DNA of 64,000 nt from DATGMS01 sp040905145 (GTDB lineage Bacteria > Bacteroidota > Bacteroidia > Cytophagales > Cyclobacteriaceae): contig JBBDSC010000226.1 in the NCBI GenBank assembly GCA_040905145.1, positions 1 through 64,000 on the forward strand, read 5' to 3'. The translations under genes were made by a program, and so were the position numbers. This document shows positions 42,699-51,191 of this stretch, piece by piece. Every line of letters begins with the position of its first letter. The stretch's first letter is position 1. The notes beneath the pieces were generated by a model. That model worked only from the letters and a program-made list of their open reading frames with translations, was not told the DNA's origin and searched no databases.

Positions 42699-43958
42699 TT
42701 AAAAACCAATTGCTGCTTCTATAACCAATCCCTGAAAGGCTCCGCCTGCATATTTTGTGTTTGCAAAACCGGCTCCTTCATATTTTTGTCTCACATATTC
42801 TACTTTAGTAAGAATATTTTTGGTTAGGAACCAGCCTGCACCTATGTTCGTACGACTTATATTCATTTCAGGTGCCCCTTCTGTCCTCTCACCGTTTACT
42901 ACATTATATCTTCCACCGAAATATAGTTGCTCCCTCATGCCAAACCTGTATATAAGTTCCCCTGCTGTCTGTGTAAAAGACCCATTTCCCTGATCATCAC
43001 TGTTGTTGGCTATTTCAAAAACCCCAAACAATTCCAGGCCTTTGTATTTTATAAAAGGATTGACCTGTACTGCTGTAAGTTGGGTAAAGCGCGGGTTGTA
43101 TCTGCCTTCCGCGAAGTTGGCATCTTCACCCACCGGAGTCATTATATTATAGTACCTGGATCCTGCACGGTCACCTCCATATAGGTTATTCCCTGTGGAA
43201 GTTCCTTTATTGGTATACAAGGATCCTGTCAAACGTAACCTTAAATCATCTGCTACATAATTATCATACCCTAATTTACCATAGAAAGATGGTTTATTGT
43301 CCGTATTTTCATTAACCGTTACATTTTGGTTCAATTTTCCATTTGTTAGGCCAATAACTCCAAGGAACCCACTGTGTTGGATGGTAACCTCTCCAAATGC
43401 TTCTGTTGAAAATGAATCCATGATATAATTACCCACAAACGGATTGTATATGGCATGCGCATTATCTGTTCTCCTAAAATGGGCGTCGCCGTAGTTGAAC
43501 TCATCCAAGCCGATTCTTATAGAAATTGATTCCATCAATCCTTCCAAAAACCCTGGTTTAACAAAATCGAGCTTATCTATTTGAATATGACCACCTTTTA
43601 CCCAGGCTTCCTGGTGGTTCCTGGAAGAAAGATAGGTTCTAAGATGCATTCTTATTCCATCATATAATTGAGCATCTAAATCAAGATTAGCCGTAGGCAA
43701 GTTAAAATCTGATCCAAGTGCAGTCAGGTTGTCTTCACTGTTTTCGTTACTCAAAGCCTGAAATTGGATTGCAAAAGCGCCACCAAGATGAACTTTTACA
43801 CCTTCAAAGTTCACGGTATCTTCTTTTGGAGATTCAAAAACATTCACTCCATCCTGACCTGCAGGTCTGATAAACTGTAAAGATCTTTCCTGAGCATAAT
43901 TCATCCAGCTTATTGCACTGAATAATGTCACCAAAATGATTCTAATTGACTTTTTCAT
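42699..43958 (-). CDS. Outer-membrane porin-like protein
   Basis: The 419-residue protein has a signal peptide (cleavage after N-Y-A near residue 22). It is then dominated by amphipathic beta strands: G-G-A-F-A-I-Q-F-Q-A-L, L-D-L-D-A-Q-L-Y-D-G, M-H-L-R-T-Y-L, and the terminal strand F-Q-G-L-V-I-E-A-A-I-G-F, which ends in Phe as outer-membrane barrels do. It resembles the general or phosphate-selective-type porins of Bacteroidota that often accompany YceI and respiratory genes. Substrate is unknown. Confidence 0.78.
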   Translation of the reverse strand: MKKSIRIILVTLFSAISWMNYAQERSLQFIRPAGQDGVNVFESPKEDTVNFEGVKVHLGGAFAIQFQALSNENSEDNLTALGSDFNLPTANLDLDAQLYDGIRMHLRTYLSSRNHQEAWVKGGHIQIDKLDFVKPGFLEGLMESISIRIGLDEFNYGDAHFRRTDNAHAIYNPFVGNYIMDSFSTEAFGEVTIQHSGFLGVIGLTNGKLNQNVTVNENTDNKPSFYGKLGYDNYVADDLRLRLTGSLYTNKGTSTGNNLYGGDRAGSRYYNIMTPVGEDANFAEGRYNPRFTQLTAVQVNPFIKYKGLELFGVFEIANNSDDQGNGSFTQTAGELIYRFGMREQLYFGGRYNVVNGERTEGAPEMNISRTNIGAGWFLTKNILTKVEYVRQKYEGAGFANTKYAGGAFQGLVIEAAIGF

Positions 43959-44028
43959 GAGTATATAATTTGATTTTCAATGTTTACAAGCCAGCCTGGC
44001 CAATCATAGCTGCCAAACTGGTCCGATT

Positions 44029-44619
44029 TCAAGATTTTTTGTTTATAAATGTAAAGTTATAGTGGACAGTAATTTCATCTCCGGTCTTAATGGTTCCCAG
44101 TAGGGCTGTAGGCGGATCTACTTTAAAATCTGTCATGTTAAAGGTTTTACTTCCTGATAATTGAATTTTTTTCATATCAGGATATGCTTTCGCCTGCAGG
44201 CTAACCATCCTGCTTTCACCTGCTATAGTTAGGGTTCCCCCTGCTTCAACCAGGTAATGGTCACCTTTTTTTTCGATAGATTTAATTTGCTTTAAGCTAA
44301 AGCTAATCTCAGGGTTCTTTTTTGTTTTTAAAGCTTTATAGGTATTTCCATCCATTCCTGATTTACCGCTTTTTAAGGTTTCCGCCTTTATAGCAACAGA
44401 AAGCTTAAGAATATCTTTTAAAGCACTCTCCTCTAAATTGATGATCGCTTCTCCTGAAGCGCTGTGGGAAGTCAGGGTCCAATCATGCAGAGATGATGTT
44501 CCGGAAACTGTAAATTCAGCACCGGGGGCTAATATGTAGTTCGTCTGTGCCTGCAGCTGAAGACATACTGCCAATACTGGAAGCAGCAGGAACATGTGTT
44601 TTTTATAGGATGCTTTCAT
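44029..44619 (-). CDS. YceI-family protein
   Basis: The 196-residue protein starts at ATG 44619, which gives a clean signal peptide (H-M-F-L-L-L-P-V-L-A-V-C-L-Q-L-Q-A-Q); the longer frame to 44655 is less likely. YceI landmarks are V-S-G-T-S-S-L-H-D-W near residue 50, N-P-E-I-S-F near 120, L-T-I-A-G near 148 and F-K-V-D-P-P-T. It has the classic lipocalin-like fold for isoprenoid or polyisoprenoid binding in the periplasm. A TGAC-N4-ATCA site lies 65 bp upstream of the start. Confidence 0.88.
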   Translation of the reverse strand: MKASYKKHMFLLLPVLAVCLQLQAQTNYILAPGAEFTVSGTSSLHDWTLTSHSASGEAIINLEESALKDILKLSVAIKAETLKSGKSGMDGNTYKALKTKKNPEISFSLKQIKSIEKKGDHYLVEAGGTLTIAGESRMVSLQAKAYPDMKKIQLSGSKTFNMTDFKVDPPTALLGTIKTGDEITVHYNFTFINKKS

Positions 44620-44683
44620 AACATTTGGTTTTATATTATATTTATCATTAAGCAAATTTAAGTCTACTGTCCATCAGAAAACA

Positions 44684-44695
44684 TGACATAAATCA
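44684..44695 (-). promoter_or_regulatory. Crp/Fnr-type site upstream of the YceI gene
   Basis: TGAC-ATAA-ATCA (minus strand TGATTTATGTCA) is a near-perfect dyad with a 4-bp spacer. The flank AACATGAC is the same as at 40245. It lies 65-76 bp upstream of the ATG at 44619. Confidence 0.5.
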
Positions 44696-44868
44696 GAGAA
44701 TTAGCTGTTTCTAATCAAGATGAAAAATGAAACCTGAATGCGGGGCAGAAGCAGGGACATCCCAAAAGAGGGGAGAATTTATGGGAAATCCAGGTCATGA
44801 GGGTAGATACGCCATTTCTGAAGTGCGGATGGAAATCGCCAATTGAAATAAAAGTTGATTTATACAGA

Positions 44869-45678
44869 TTATTTGATTCCGACAAAAACCGATAAATTAT
44901 TCCTTTTAAAAAGATTACTATATTCTTTTTTAGTGATTACATTTAACATTTCCATTAGATCAGGTTTTGTTAAGATCAGCAGGTCCGCTTTATTTTTCAA
45001 AGAATAGTTAAAGAGGTCACTAAACGTATTCAGTGGCAATTTAATAAAACCCAAAGCACCATAATATTCAGATGCCCTTTTTATTGTTTGTTTCTCTATG
45101 GCTACCTGGGATCTTGTAAAAGCTAAAGGAGATATCAAAGTGGCACTATTTGCTTTTTTGGCTTCTGATGGAAATAATTTTGAGAATGCCTGGATTGAAA
45201 AAATGGATGCTCCGGAACCGTCATATTTCAATATGATGTGGTTAAATTTTTCATGCTTGGGATTTAATAATAAAATGGCGTAACCACAGTTTTCCAGCAG
45301 TTTACAAAGTGATTTTATAAGTCCAATACTTTTATATATTTTACTCAGATCAAGAATTATCAAGCCGTTATACCGGGCTTCTTCAATAAATTGTAAGGGG
45401 TTGTCCCCCTGTTTTCTATAATTGGGTTCGAAAGAATCTTGATATTCCCCTGGTAGTATAGGTTCTTTGGAATTTGATCTTGCTTTCAATTTCCTAACAA
45501 AGCCCTTAATATTATTATCTGTCAGGAATGAAATTTCAATATCTTTCTTTGTGCTGGACATTTCACCAATTGTTTCCCGTCCAGCCTGAAGAAATCCCTG
45601 GACAAGCAGCATAAAGCTTCTGTCCGGTTCAGGTTCTGTAATCCCTATTGCTATATTAATCATTTTGCCAACATTCAT
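44869..45678 (-). CDS. Universal-stress-protein-like protein (degenerate)
   Basis: The 269-residue cytoplasmic protein resembles the double-Usp proteins of Bacteroidota. The second half has I-I-L-K-Y-D-G-S-G-A-S-I-F-S-I near residue 148, equivalent to the D-G-S motif that begins a Usp domain, and the first half has I-A-I-G-I-T-E-P-E-P near residue 8. The ATP-binding G-x2-G-x9-G-S/T motif is not evident, so it would be the non-ATP-binding kind. It is transcribed toward the YceI gene and lies downstream of the Crp/Fnr gene, with a TGAC-N4-GTCA site in the 127-bp gap. Confidence 0.6.
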   Translation of the reverse strand: MNVGKMINIAIGITEPEPDRSFMLLVQGFLQAGRETIGEMSSTKKDIEISFLTDNNIKGFVRKLKARSNSKEPILPGEYQDSFEPNYRKQGDNPLQFIEEARYNGLIILDLSKIYKSIGLIKSLCKLLENCGYAILLLNPKHEKFNHIILKYDGSGASIFSIQAFSKLFPSEAKKANSATLISPLAFTRSQVAIEKQTIKRASEYYGALGFIKLPLNTFSDLFNYSLKNKADLLILTKPDLMEMLNVITKKEYSNLFKRNNLSVFVGIK

Positions 45679-45775
45679 CCTACCATTTTGCAGGAACGTG
45701 AAGAAAACTAATCAGATATCAGCAAAATTAAATTATTGATAAGGGATGCAAAATGATCGGACACAGGCAGGAATA

Positions 45776-45787
45776 TGACTTTTGTCA
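45776..45787 (-). promoter_or_regulatory. Crp/Fnr-type palindrome upstream of the Usp-like gene
   Basis: TGAC-TTTT-GTCA is a perfect dyad with a 4-bp spacer, 98-109 bp upstream of the Usp-like ATG and just after the fnr-like stop codon. Confidence 0.55.
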
Positions 45788-45805
45788 GGAAAGCAATATC
45801 TGGCA

Positions 45806-46522
45806 TTAAGCGTAAAAATCTGAAATTTTGGCTAAAGCTTTAGGATTTAAAATCCGGATCTTTTTGCCTTCAAAGCTGATGTGGCCATCACTTTTAAATT
45901 CGGAAAGCAGACGTATTACAGTCTCTGTGGCCGTACCCACAATGCTTGCCAAGTCCTCTCTTGAAAGTGCAATATCAATTTTTCGGGAATTATCGTCTCC
46001 ATCAATGCCATAGGTTTCCCTTAGCATCAATAAGGTATGGGCCAATCGTTCTCTTACCGTCTTCTGGGAAAGTTCTGTGACTTTTTCCTCCATAAGACCC
46101 AATTCATGGCAAACAGATTTCATTAGTTTACGGTATAGATTGCTGTCCACAGCTAGCAAATGAATAAAACTTTCCTTCGGGATAAAACATACTTTGGCAT
46201 CTTCCAATATAGTAGCGGAAGCGGCATAATGTTCTTCTCCCAATAGAGCACGGTACCCCAGGAAATCACCTGCTTTGGCCAGGCGGATGATCTGTTCTTT
46301 CCCGTTGGATGTGGATTTATAAACTTTTACAGCACCTTCATTGATACAGAACAAGCCCAAAGGGCGGGTGCCTTCATAAAACAGCGTTTGTCCTTTTTTA
46401 TGGTATACACAATTTTTATCAGCCGTCAACTGGCACAAATGCTCTTGTGATACTTCATTAAACAATGAGAATTTTCTGCTTTGGCATAATTCACACGCTA
46501 AATTTTCAATCTTCTTTGCCAT
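45806..46522 (-). CDS. Crp/Fnr-family transcriptional regulator
   Basis: The 238-residue protein has an N-terminal C-E-L-C-Q-S motif (Cys10, Cys13) and further cysteines at about 30 and 38, as in redox-sensing Fnr proteins. A cyclic-nucleotide-binding-type barrel follows (F-Y-E-G-T-R-P-L-G-L-F-C-I, then A-G-D-F-L-G-Y-R-A-L-L), then a dimerisation helix and a winged helix with S-R-E-D-L-A-S-I-V-G-T-A-T-E-T-V-I-R near residue 190. Whether it binds an Fe-S cluster is not certain. The start has a good Shine-Dalgarno (GGAG, 5 bp upstream), which is unusual in this window. Nearby TGAC-N4-GTCA boxes suggest it controls the anaerobic genes around it. Confidence 0.9.
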   Translation of the reverse strand: MAKKIENLACELCQSRKFSLFNEVSQEHLCQLTADKNCVYHKKGQTLFYEGTRPLGLFCINEGAVKVYKSTSNGKEQIIRLAKAGDFLGYRALLGEEHYAASATILEDAKVCFIPKESFIHLLAVDSNLYRKLMKSVCHELGLMEEKVTELSQKTVRERLAHTLLMLRETYGIDGDDNSRKIDIALSREDLASIVGTATETVIRLLSEFKSDGHISFEGKKIRILNPKALAKISDFYA

Positions 46523-47094
46523 TCTTCTCCTTTACCGTATTAAAGTTAATTAAAACTGAGTAGTTTTCCTTCTGATAATTGTTTTTTTTCTTATTTAGTT
46601 TCTGTGTCAGAAAAGATGATTTTCCGTCTAACTTGCTAGCCGACTTTAAACAACAATTCTAATTGAAATCAAGTTGTCTTTACATTTTGAAGCAATAGAT
46701 AAGCACTGCTAACTGAAATTATGTCCAGAACTGGTATAATAAAAATAGCAGGTATAATGACATAATCCATAAAACCCATATAGACAATTTTTGCAATTAG
46801 GGCAGTCATCATTAACGACAGAAATACAAGATGGCATCATGCGGGAGTATATTTTTGAAGTGGCAATCATTTCAATTGTATGGTCTGAATTGATTATTTC
46901 GTCCATTCTGCTAAGTATTGTTTTCAAAAGAGAAATGAGAAAATGAATTTTAAACAGCCAATAAATATTAAATAAACCATCCTGCAAATTTCTCTGACGA
47001 GAGGTGCCGGAACCTCCCAAACGAAAGCATACTTATTCTCACCTTGTGTTCTGTGGAATCCACAACCGAAAAAAATCATTAAAAGAAAGCTATC
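46523..47094. other. Gene-poor stretch upstream of the fnr-like gene
   Basis: There is no confident gene. A minus-strand frame (46709-47020) is Cys-rich near its end (C-P-N-C-K-N-C), and an overlapping frame ends in a hydrophobic stretch (V-I-I-P-A-I-F-I-I-P-V-L). Neither has a family signature, so either could be the trace of a decayed membrane protein. Confidence 0.4.
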
Positions 47095-47217
47095 ATGAAA
47101 AATACAATAACAATAATTGTAATGGCGATTGTCGTGCTCTCAGGAACCGCAGCATCATTTGGTATTTTTTCGGATTTTGGTGGAGGCACCTTTTTATACG
47201 AATCAATCCGAAAATAA
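47095..47217 (+). CDS. Small single-helix membrane peptide
   Basis: The 40-codon frame starts at ATG 47095, eight bases after a purine-rich AAAAGAAAG stretch. It encodes one membrane helix (I-T-I-I-V-M-A-I-V-V-L-S-G-T-A-A-S-F-G-I-F) and a short tail with G-G-G-T-F-L-Y-E-S-I-R-K. The tail resembles the start of larger membrane proteins that continue Y-E-S-I-R-G, so this could be a genuine small protein or a truncated gene. It is unusual in being the only plus-strand frame for 17 kb on each side. Confidence 0.35.
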   Translation: MKNTITIIVMAIVVLSGTAASFGIFSDFGGGTFLYESIRK

Positions 47218-47373
47218 CATCAATAAACATCCAATACCCCTGGAATAGAAATACTTCCTGTTTATCTGGCTTGAATCAGACGTGACATTATTGTCCTGAG
47301 CTTTTGTGGTATTAACAAATAAGCAAAGAAACAATAGAAGACCGCAGAATAAAATAGTTTTCGGGCATTTCAT
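47203..47373 (-). CDS. Small secreted hypothetical peptide
   Basis: The 56-residue frame starts at ATG 47373 with a good signal peptide (T-I-L-F-C-G-L-L-L-F-L-C-L-F-V-N-T-T-K-A, cleavage before Q-D-N-N). The mature part is only about 33 residues (N-R-K-Y-F-Y-S-R-G-I-G-C-L). This may be a real small exported peptide or the front end of a decayed gene. It overlaps the small plus-strand frame by 15 bp. Confidence 0.35.
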   Translation of the reverse strand: MKCPKTILFCGLLLFLCLFVNTTKAQDNNVTSDSSQINRKYFYSRGIGCLLMLFSD

Positions 47374-47519
47374 GTGATTTAAATAGATACTTTGATGATG
47401 CACCATTGCTTTAGATCCCCTTGTGCGGTTATGCGTTTGACCTTTTGTTTTAATTTACTCTTTCCCCCCTCTAATGCTGTATCTTCATTCTGAATATAGC
47501 AGGACGCTGAAAGAACCAT

Positions 47520-47556
47520 AAATACCGGGAGCATCAGATTTATGTCCCCGGTATTT
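47520..47556. terminator. Hairpin downstream of the P-type ATPase gene
   Basis: AAATACCGGG (47520-47529) pairs with CCCGGTATTT (47547-47556). On the plus strand a T run follows directly; on the minus strand it lies 77 bp past the ATPase stop codon. Confidence 0.55.
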
Positions 47557-47632
47557 TTGTGTAAAATAACCTACCGTATTTTGCCTGTACCAGTGGATAG
47601 AGAAAGTCCTCTACTATAATATCCGTTCATGT

Positions 47633-50275
47633 TTACGTTTGCCTGGATCTAAAAAATTTAAAAATCTCCATTGCAAATAAAATTATGGATGCGGTTGCAA
47701 ACAATTTAACCCAATCCATTAATGGAATGGGAGAAAGAGCCAGTAAATTCTGCATAAAAGGAATATGCATAGCCAGGATATGAATTCCCTGAGCTGCTAA
47801 AATCCCTATAGTCAATACAGGATTTTTCCAAAGAGGAAGTTTAAAAATTGACTTGGTTTCCGAACGGCAGTTTAAAACATGAAAATTCTGAAGGAGTACC
47901 ATCAGCAGTAATATGGCATTTCGGGCTGTGGCCTCCTCCCAATGTAAATTACTAAGTAAATGATACCACAGCCCGAAAGTCACCAGGCTTATTGTAACAG
48001 CAGAAAGGAGCGTCTGCTTAATCATAAGTTTATCAAAAACTGTTTCTGAAGGTTTTCTGGGAGGATGGGCCATTTCGGACGCATCCCCCGGTTCAAAAGC
48101 CAGTGCCACATCCTGAATTCCATTGGTCACCAGGTTCAACCAAAGTAATTGGACAGGAAGAAAGGGTAAAGGAAGCTGAAATACTAAGGAGAGTGCAATC
48201 ATTAACAGTTCTGCAGCCCCTGTGGATATTAACAAGTAAATGATTTTTCTCAGATTGCTGTAAGTGGACCTGCCTTCTTCAACCCCTGCAGCAATAGAAG
48301 CAAAATTGTTATCAGATACTATAATGGAGGCCGTATCTTTAGCCACATCTGTGCCATATCCCATGGCAATTCCAATATTTGCTGATTTAAGGGCGGGGGC
48401 ATCATTTACTCCATCTCCCGTAACTGCGATAAAGTGGCCCAAAGATCTGAAACCCTCTACTATCTGATATTTTTGTTGTGGTGAAACCCTTGAAAAAACC
48501 CTAATCCTTTTTAACAGTTCAGTAAAAGAATTGCCTCCCATATTATAGGCTTTGGCCAGTTCAATACCTGTGATCAATTCTTCTTTTTCAGAGGCTATTC
48601 CTACCTCTTTTGCAATGGAAAATGCTGTGGAAGGATGATCTCCTGTTATCATGGCCACTTCCACTCCGGCTTTGTGGCATAAGGCAACAGCATCTTTAGC
48701 TTCCGGCCTCAAAGGGTCAATCAAAGCTACTATTCCAAATAGTTCTACTTCAGGAATGCCCTCCGGATAAACTTCTCCCACTACTCCACCTCCTACGGCA
48801 ATCACTCTGTAGCCATTTTCAGCCAGTTTTTCAGCTTCTTCTAACATGCTGTTTTTATATACTCCTGTAACAGATTCTGCAATTTTTTCAAAAGCTCCTT
48901 TAACGGCAATTTGTAGCCCATTTGCATTTCGATAGTATACAGCAGAAAATTGCCGCCCAGATTCAAATGGAATTTCTTTTATCTTTTCAATTCTTTGCAG
49001 CACTTCATCAGGTGAAGAACAGGCTTTGTAAGAAAGAGAAAGAAAAGCGATATCAATAGGGTCACCTGTGACAATCCATTTTTCATTTTCCTTTCGAAGT
49101 ACCCCTTCATTACACACTGTCACCGCTTCTATTAACTTATCAAGCAGGTGAACATCTCCGGTTTTTACTATTTCCCCTTCCCCATCATGTATATTTCCCT
49201 CTCCGGTATATCCCTCTCCGGTTACCAGGAATTTCCGGACATCATTCAGTACAATTATCTTTACTGTTTGTTGGTCAACTGTTAAGGTTCCTGTCTTATC
49301 TGTAGCTATTAAGGTACAGCTACCGAGCCCTTCCACGGCGGTAAGTTTTCTTACGATGACATTCCGTTTTGCCATCCTGGAAGTGCCAATAGAAAGGGCA
49401 ACGGTCATCGCGATGGGAAGGCCCTCAGGAATGGCAGAAACCGCAACAGCAACGACGAAGAAAAAGATCTCTGATAGGGGAATTCCATTTAAATACCCTA
49501 TCACACTCAGAAAAAAACAAGCAAAAAGAGTAATCATACTGATCTTTCTGGCAAAAACCTCCATTCGTTCTACCAAAGGAGCTTTGCCTGTTTCCAAAAC
49601 TTTTAAGGAAGTCGAAATTTTTCCAATTTCCGTATGAATACCCGTGGCAACTACCACTCCCATACCCCTCCCTGATGTGATGGTGGTGCCTGCATACATC
49701 ATATTAAATCTCTCCGCAATTACTGTTTCACTTTGTTCCAAAGGTTCCTCATTTTTTAGCACGGCCATTGATTCCCCGGTAAGAATAGCTTCTTCTGCTG
49801 CTAAATTATTACTTTTGAGCACCCGGATGTCGGCGGGAACTTTATTCCCTGATTCCACCAGCACAATATCACCAGGAACCAGATCCTCACTGTTTATGGT
49901 CATTTCTCTTCCCTCCCTTTTTACACGTGCCCGGATCTTAATTAAATCCTGTAAGGCTGAGGCCTTTGATTCAGCTTTCGATTCCTGAAAAGCTCCAATG
50001 AAAGCATTAATAACCAGGATCAGAAAGATAAACCCTGCGTCAGAATATTCTTTTAAAACCAAAGAAAATATAGCAGCGGCCAACAATACATAAATCAGGG
50101 GGCTCAGAAATTGGTGAAGAATGATTTGGGCTAAAGTGATTCTCTTTCTTTTGGGAAGGAGATTCTTGCCATATATATTCCTTCTATCTTCTGCTTCTTT
50201 AGGGGAGATACCTGCTAAATAAGTTTTTAATTCTGATAGAACCTCTTCTTTTTTTAGTTGATGCCAGTTTTTCAT
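47633..50275 (-). CDS. P-type cation ATPase, Ca2+-type (PMCA/SERCA-like)
   Basis: The 880-residue P2-type ATPase has an N-terminal cation-ATPase domain, L-T-G-E-S near residue 165, the M4 ion site V-S-A-I-P-E-G-L-P near 285, the phosphorylation site A-T-D-K-T-G-T-L-T near 328, M-I-T-G-D-H-P-S-T-A near 545, T-G-D-G-V-N-D-A-P-A-L near 620, and six C-terminal helices. The P-E-G-L-P motif and N-x-x-x-D in M6 (L-V-T-N-G-I-Q-D) fit calcium or manganese export rather than heavy metals. Its position in an Fnr/Usp/glycogen-phosphorylase neighbourhood suggests induction under anoxic or low-energy conditions (inference). Confidence 0.92.
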   Translation of the reverse strand: MKNWHQLKKEEVLSELKTYLAGISPKEAEDRRNIYGKNLLPKRKRITLAQIILHQFLSPLIYVLLAAAIFSLVLKEYSDAGFIFLILVINAFIGAFQESKAESKASALQDLIKIRARVKREGREMTINSEDLVPGDIVLVESGNKVPADIRVLKSNNLAAEEAILTGESMAVLKNEEPLEQSETVIAERFNMMYAGTTITSGRGMGVVVATGIHTEIGKISTSLKVLETGKAPLVERMEVFARKISMITLFACFFLSVIGYLNGIPLSEIFFFVVAVAVSAIPEGLPIAMTVALSIGTSRMAKRNVIVRKLTAVEGLGSCTLIATDKTGTLTVDQQTVKIIVLNDVRKFLVTGEGYTGEGNIHDGEGEIVKTGDVHLLDKLIEAVTVCNEGVLRKENEKWIVTGDPIDIAFLSLSYKACSSPDEVLQRIEKIKEIPFESGRQFSAVYYRNANGLQIAVKGAFEKIAESVTGVYKNSMLEEAEKLAENGYRVIAVGGGVVGEVYPEGIPEVELFGIVALIDPLRPEAKDAVALCHKAGVEVAMITGDHPSTAFSIAKEVGIASEKEELITGIELAKAYNMGGNSFTELLKRIRVFSRVSPQQKYQIVEGFRSLGHFIAVTGDGVNDAPALKSANIGIAMGYGTDVAKDTASIIVSDNNFASIAAGVEEGRSTYSNLRKIIYLLISTGAAELLMIALSLVFQLPLPFLPVQLLWLNLVTNGIQDVALAFEPGDASEMAHPPRKPSETVFDKLMIKQTLLSAVTISLVTFGLWYHLLSNLHWEEATARNAILLLMVLLQNFHVLNCRSETKSIFKLPLWKNPVLTIGILAAQGIHILAMHIPFMQNLLALSPIPLMDWVKLFATASIILFAMEIFKFFRSRQT

Positions 50276-50410
50276 TTTAAGGCTCTAAAACAACAGTTTT
50301 GCCACCATTTTTTTGATTGTCTCCCCTAAAATAAAGGAGTCCTCTGCATTTCCACAGGCATACTCCTGGATTTTCACGAAAGATCTAAAAAATCAATAGA
50401 GAACTGCCCG

Positions 50411-50860
50411 TCAAGGCTGATTATTCACTATTTCCGTATGTCTGATATTACCACCTAATCTTGATGTGTTTACGGTAATTCCAAAAGAGATTAATGCGAT
50501 TGCTAAAATTATGTAAGAAAGTAGTTTGGAAAAGGAGGATTGATAAAAGGGATACAGCAGAGCGCCAATGGAAGCACTACCTAAAATTATCATGCTTAAT
50601 AAAGCAATTCCTGCTGAATCTTCGTGCTTTTCAATTACAGCTTCTGAAATTCCCCCCATTCTTTCGATGGTTTCCTCGGCAGCTTCTCCTGTCCAGAAAG
50701 TAACTGCCGCACCCACCGCACATATTATAAATATATAATAGGCTGCTTTTATAATAGGGTATGAATGCATTATCATTCCATAAATAAGAACAAAAATTCC
50801 AAAAAAACTTCCAATAACAGGAATATGATTGGTGATTAAGTGAATATGTGTCTGATCCAT
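50411..50860 (-). CDS. Four-helix membrane protein of unknown function
   Basis: The 149-residue protein starts at ATG 50860, which gives M-D-Q-T-H-I-H-L-I-T-N-H-I-P-V; a longer frame to 50920 is unlikely. Four hydrophobic helices surround an acidic loop (T-G-E-A-A-E-E-T-I-E-R-M-G-G near residue 58 and I-E-K-H-E-D-S-A-G near 75). Conserved-looking His residues near the first helix and in the loop recall DUF2231-type membrane proteins that may bind haem. It lies 135 bp upstream of the ATPase gene on the same strand. Confidence 0.65.
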   Translation of the reverse strand: MDQTHIHLITNHIPVIGSFFGIFVLIYGMIMHSYPIIKAAYYIFIICAVGAAVTFWTGEAAEETIERMGGISEAVIEKHEDSAGIALLSMIILGSASIGALLYPFYQSSFSKLLSYIILAIALISFGITVNTSRLGGNIRHTEIVNNQP

Positions 50861-50998
50861 GATTGAAAATTGTGAATATTTTGAACATTGGTTATATGTT
50901 ACCAATTTAAGGCCTGACAAAGAATCAGTTAATGATTTTAATACTGTAAGCCATAAAGTGTAATGTTTTAGAGGCAGCTTTTTTCTTTATAGAAACCA

Positions 50999-51180
50999 AT
51001 TGATCATTAGAAAGTAAATCAAATACTTAGGATATCCTGGATAATCGTTGCCAATGGTCCGACCCAAAGGCAGGGTCCATTTTAAACTTCGATAAACCCC
51101 AAGGAAACACAAGTCCTATAGTTGCTGCCACAGCTCCTGCAGCAGTTATCGAAAGGCTAACAGCGAGGGCCAGATGAAGT
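50999..51180 (-). pseudogene. mgtE: C-terminal remnant of magnesium transporter MgtE
   Basis: On the minus strand the frame reads L-H-L-A-L-A-V-S-L-S-I-T-A-A-G, then G-L-V-F-P-W-G-L-S-K-F-K-M-D-P-A-F-G-S. After one frameshift near 51060-51065 it reads G-P-L-A-T-I-I-Q-D-I-L-S-I, and after a second near 51022 it reads L-I-Y-F-L. Joined, this is the last two helices of MgtE, where the consensus runs D-P-A...S-G-P...T-x-x-x-D-x-x-x-x-x-I-Y-F. The rest of the gene (over 380 residues) is gone; the remnant abuts the 3' end of the broken glgP. Confidence 0.75.
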
Positions 51181-51191
51181 CCAAAAAAAAC

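Noticed and set aside
46709..47020. Cys-rich 103-codon minus-strand frame
   Set aside because: The start is arbitrary, there is no family signature, and an overlapping frame looks equally coding-like; at best it is debris.
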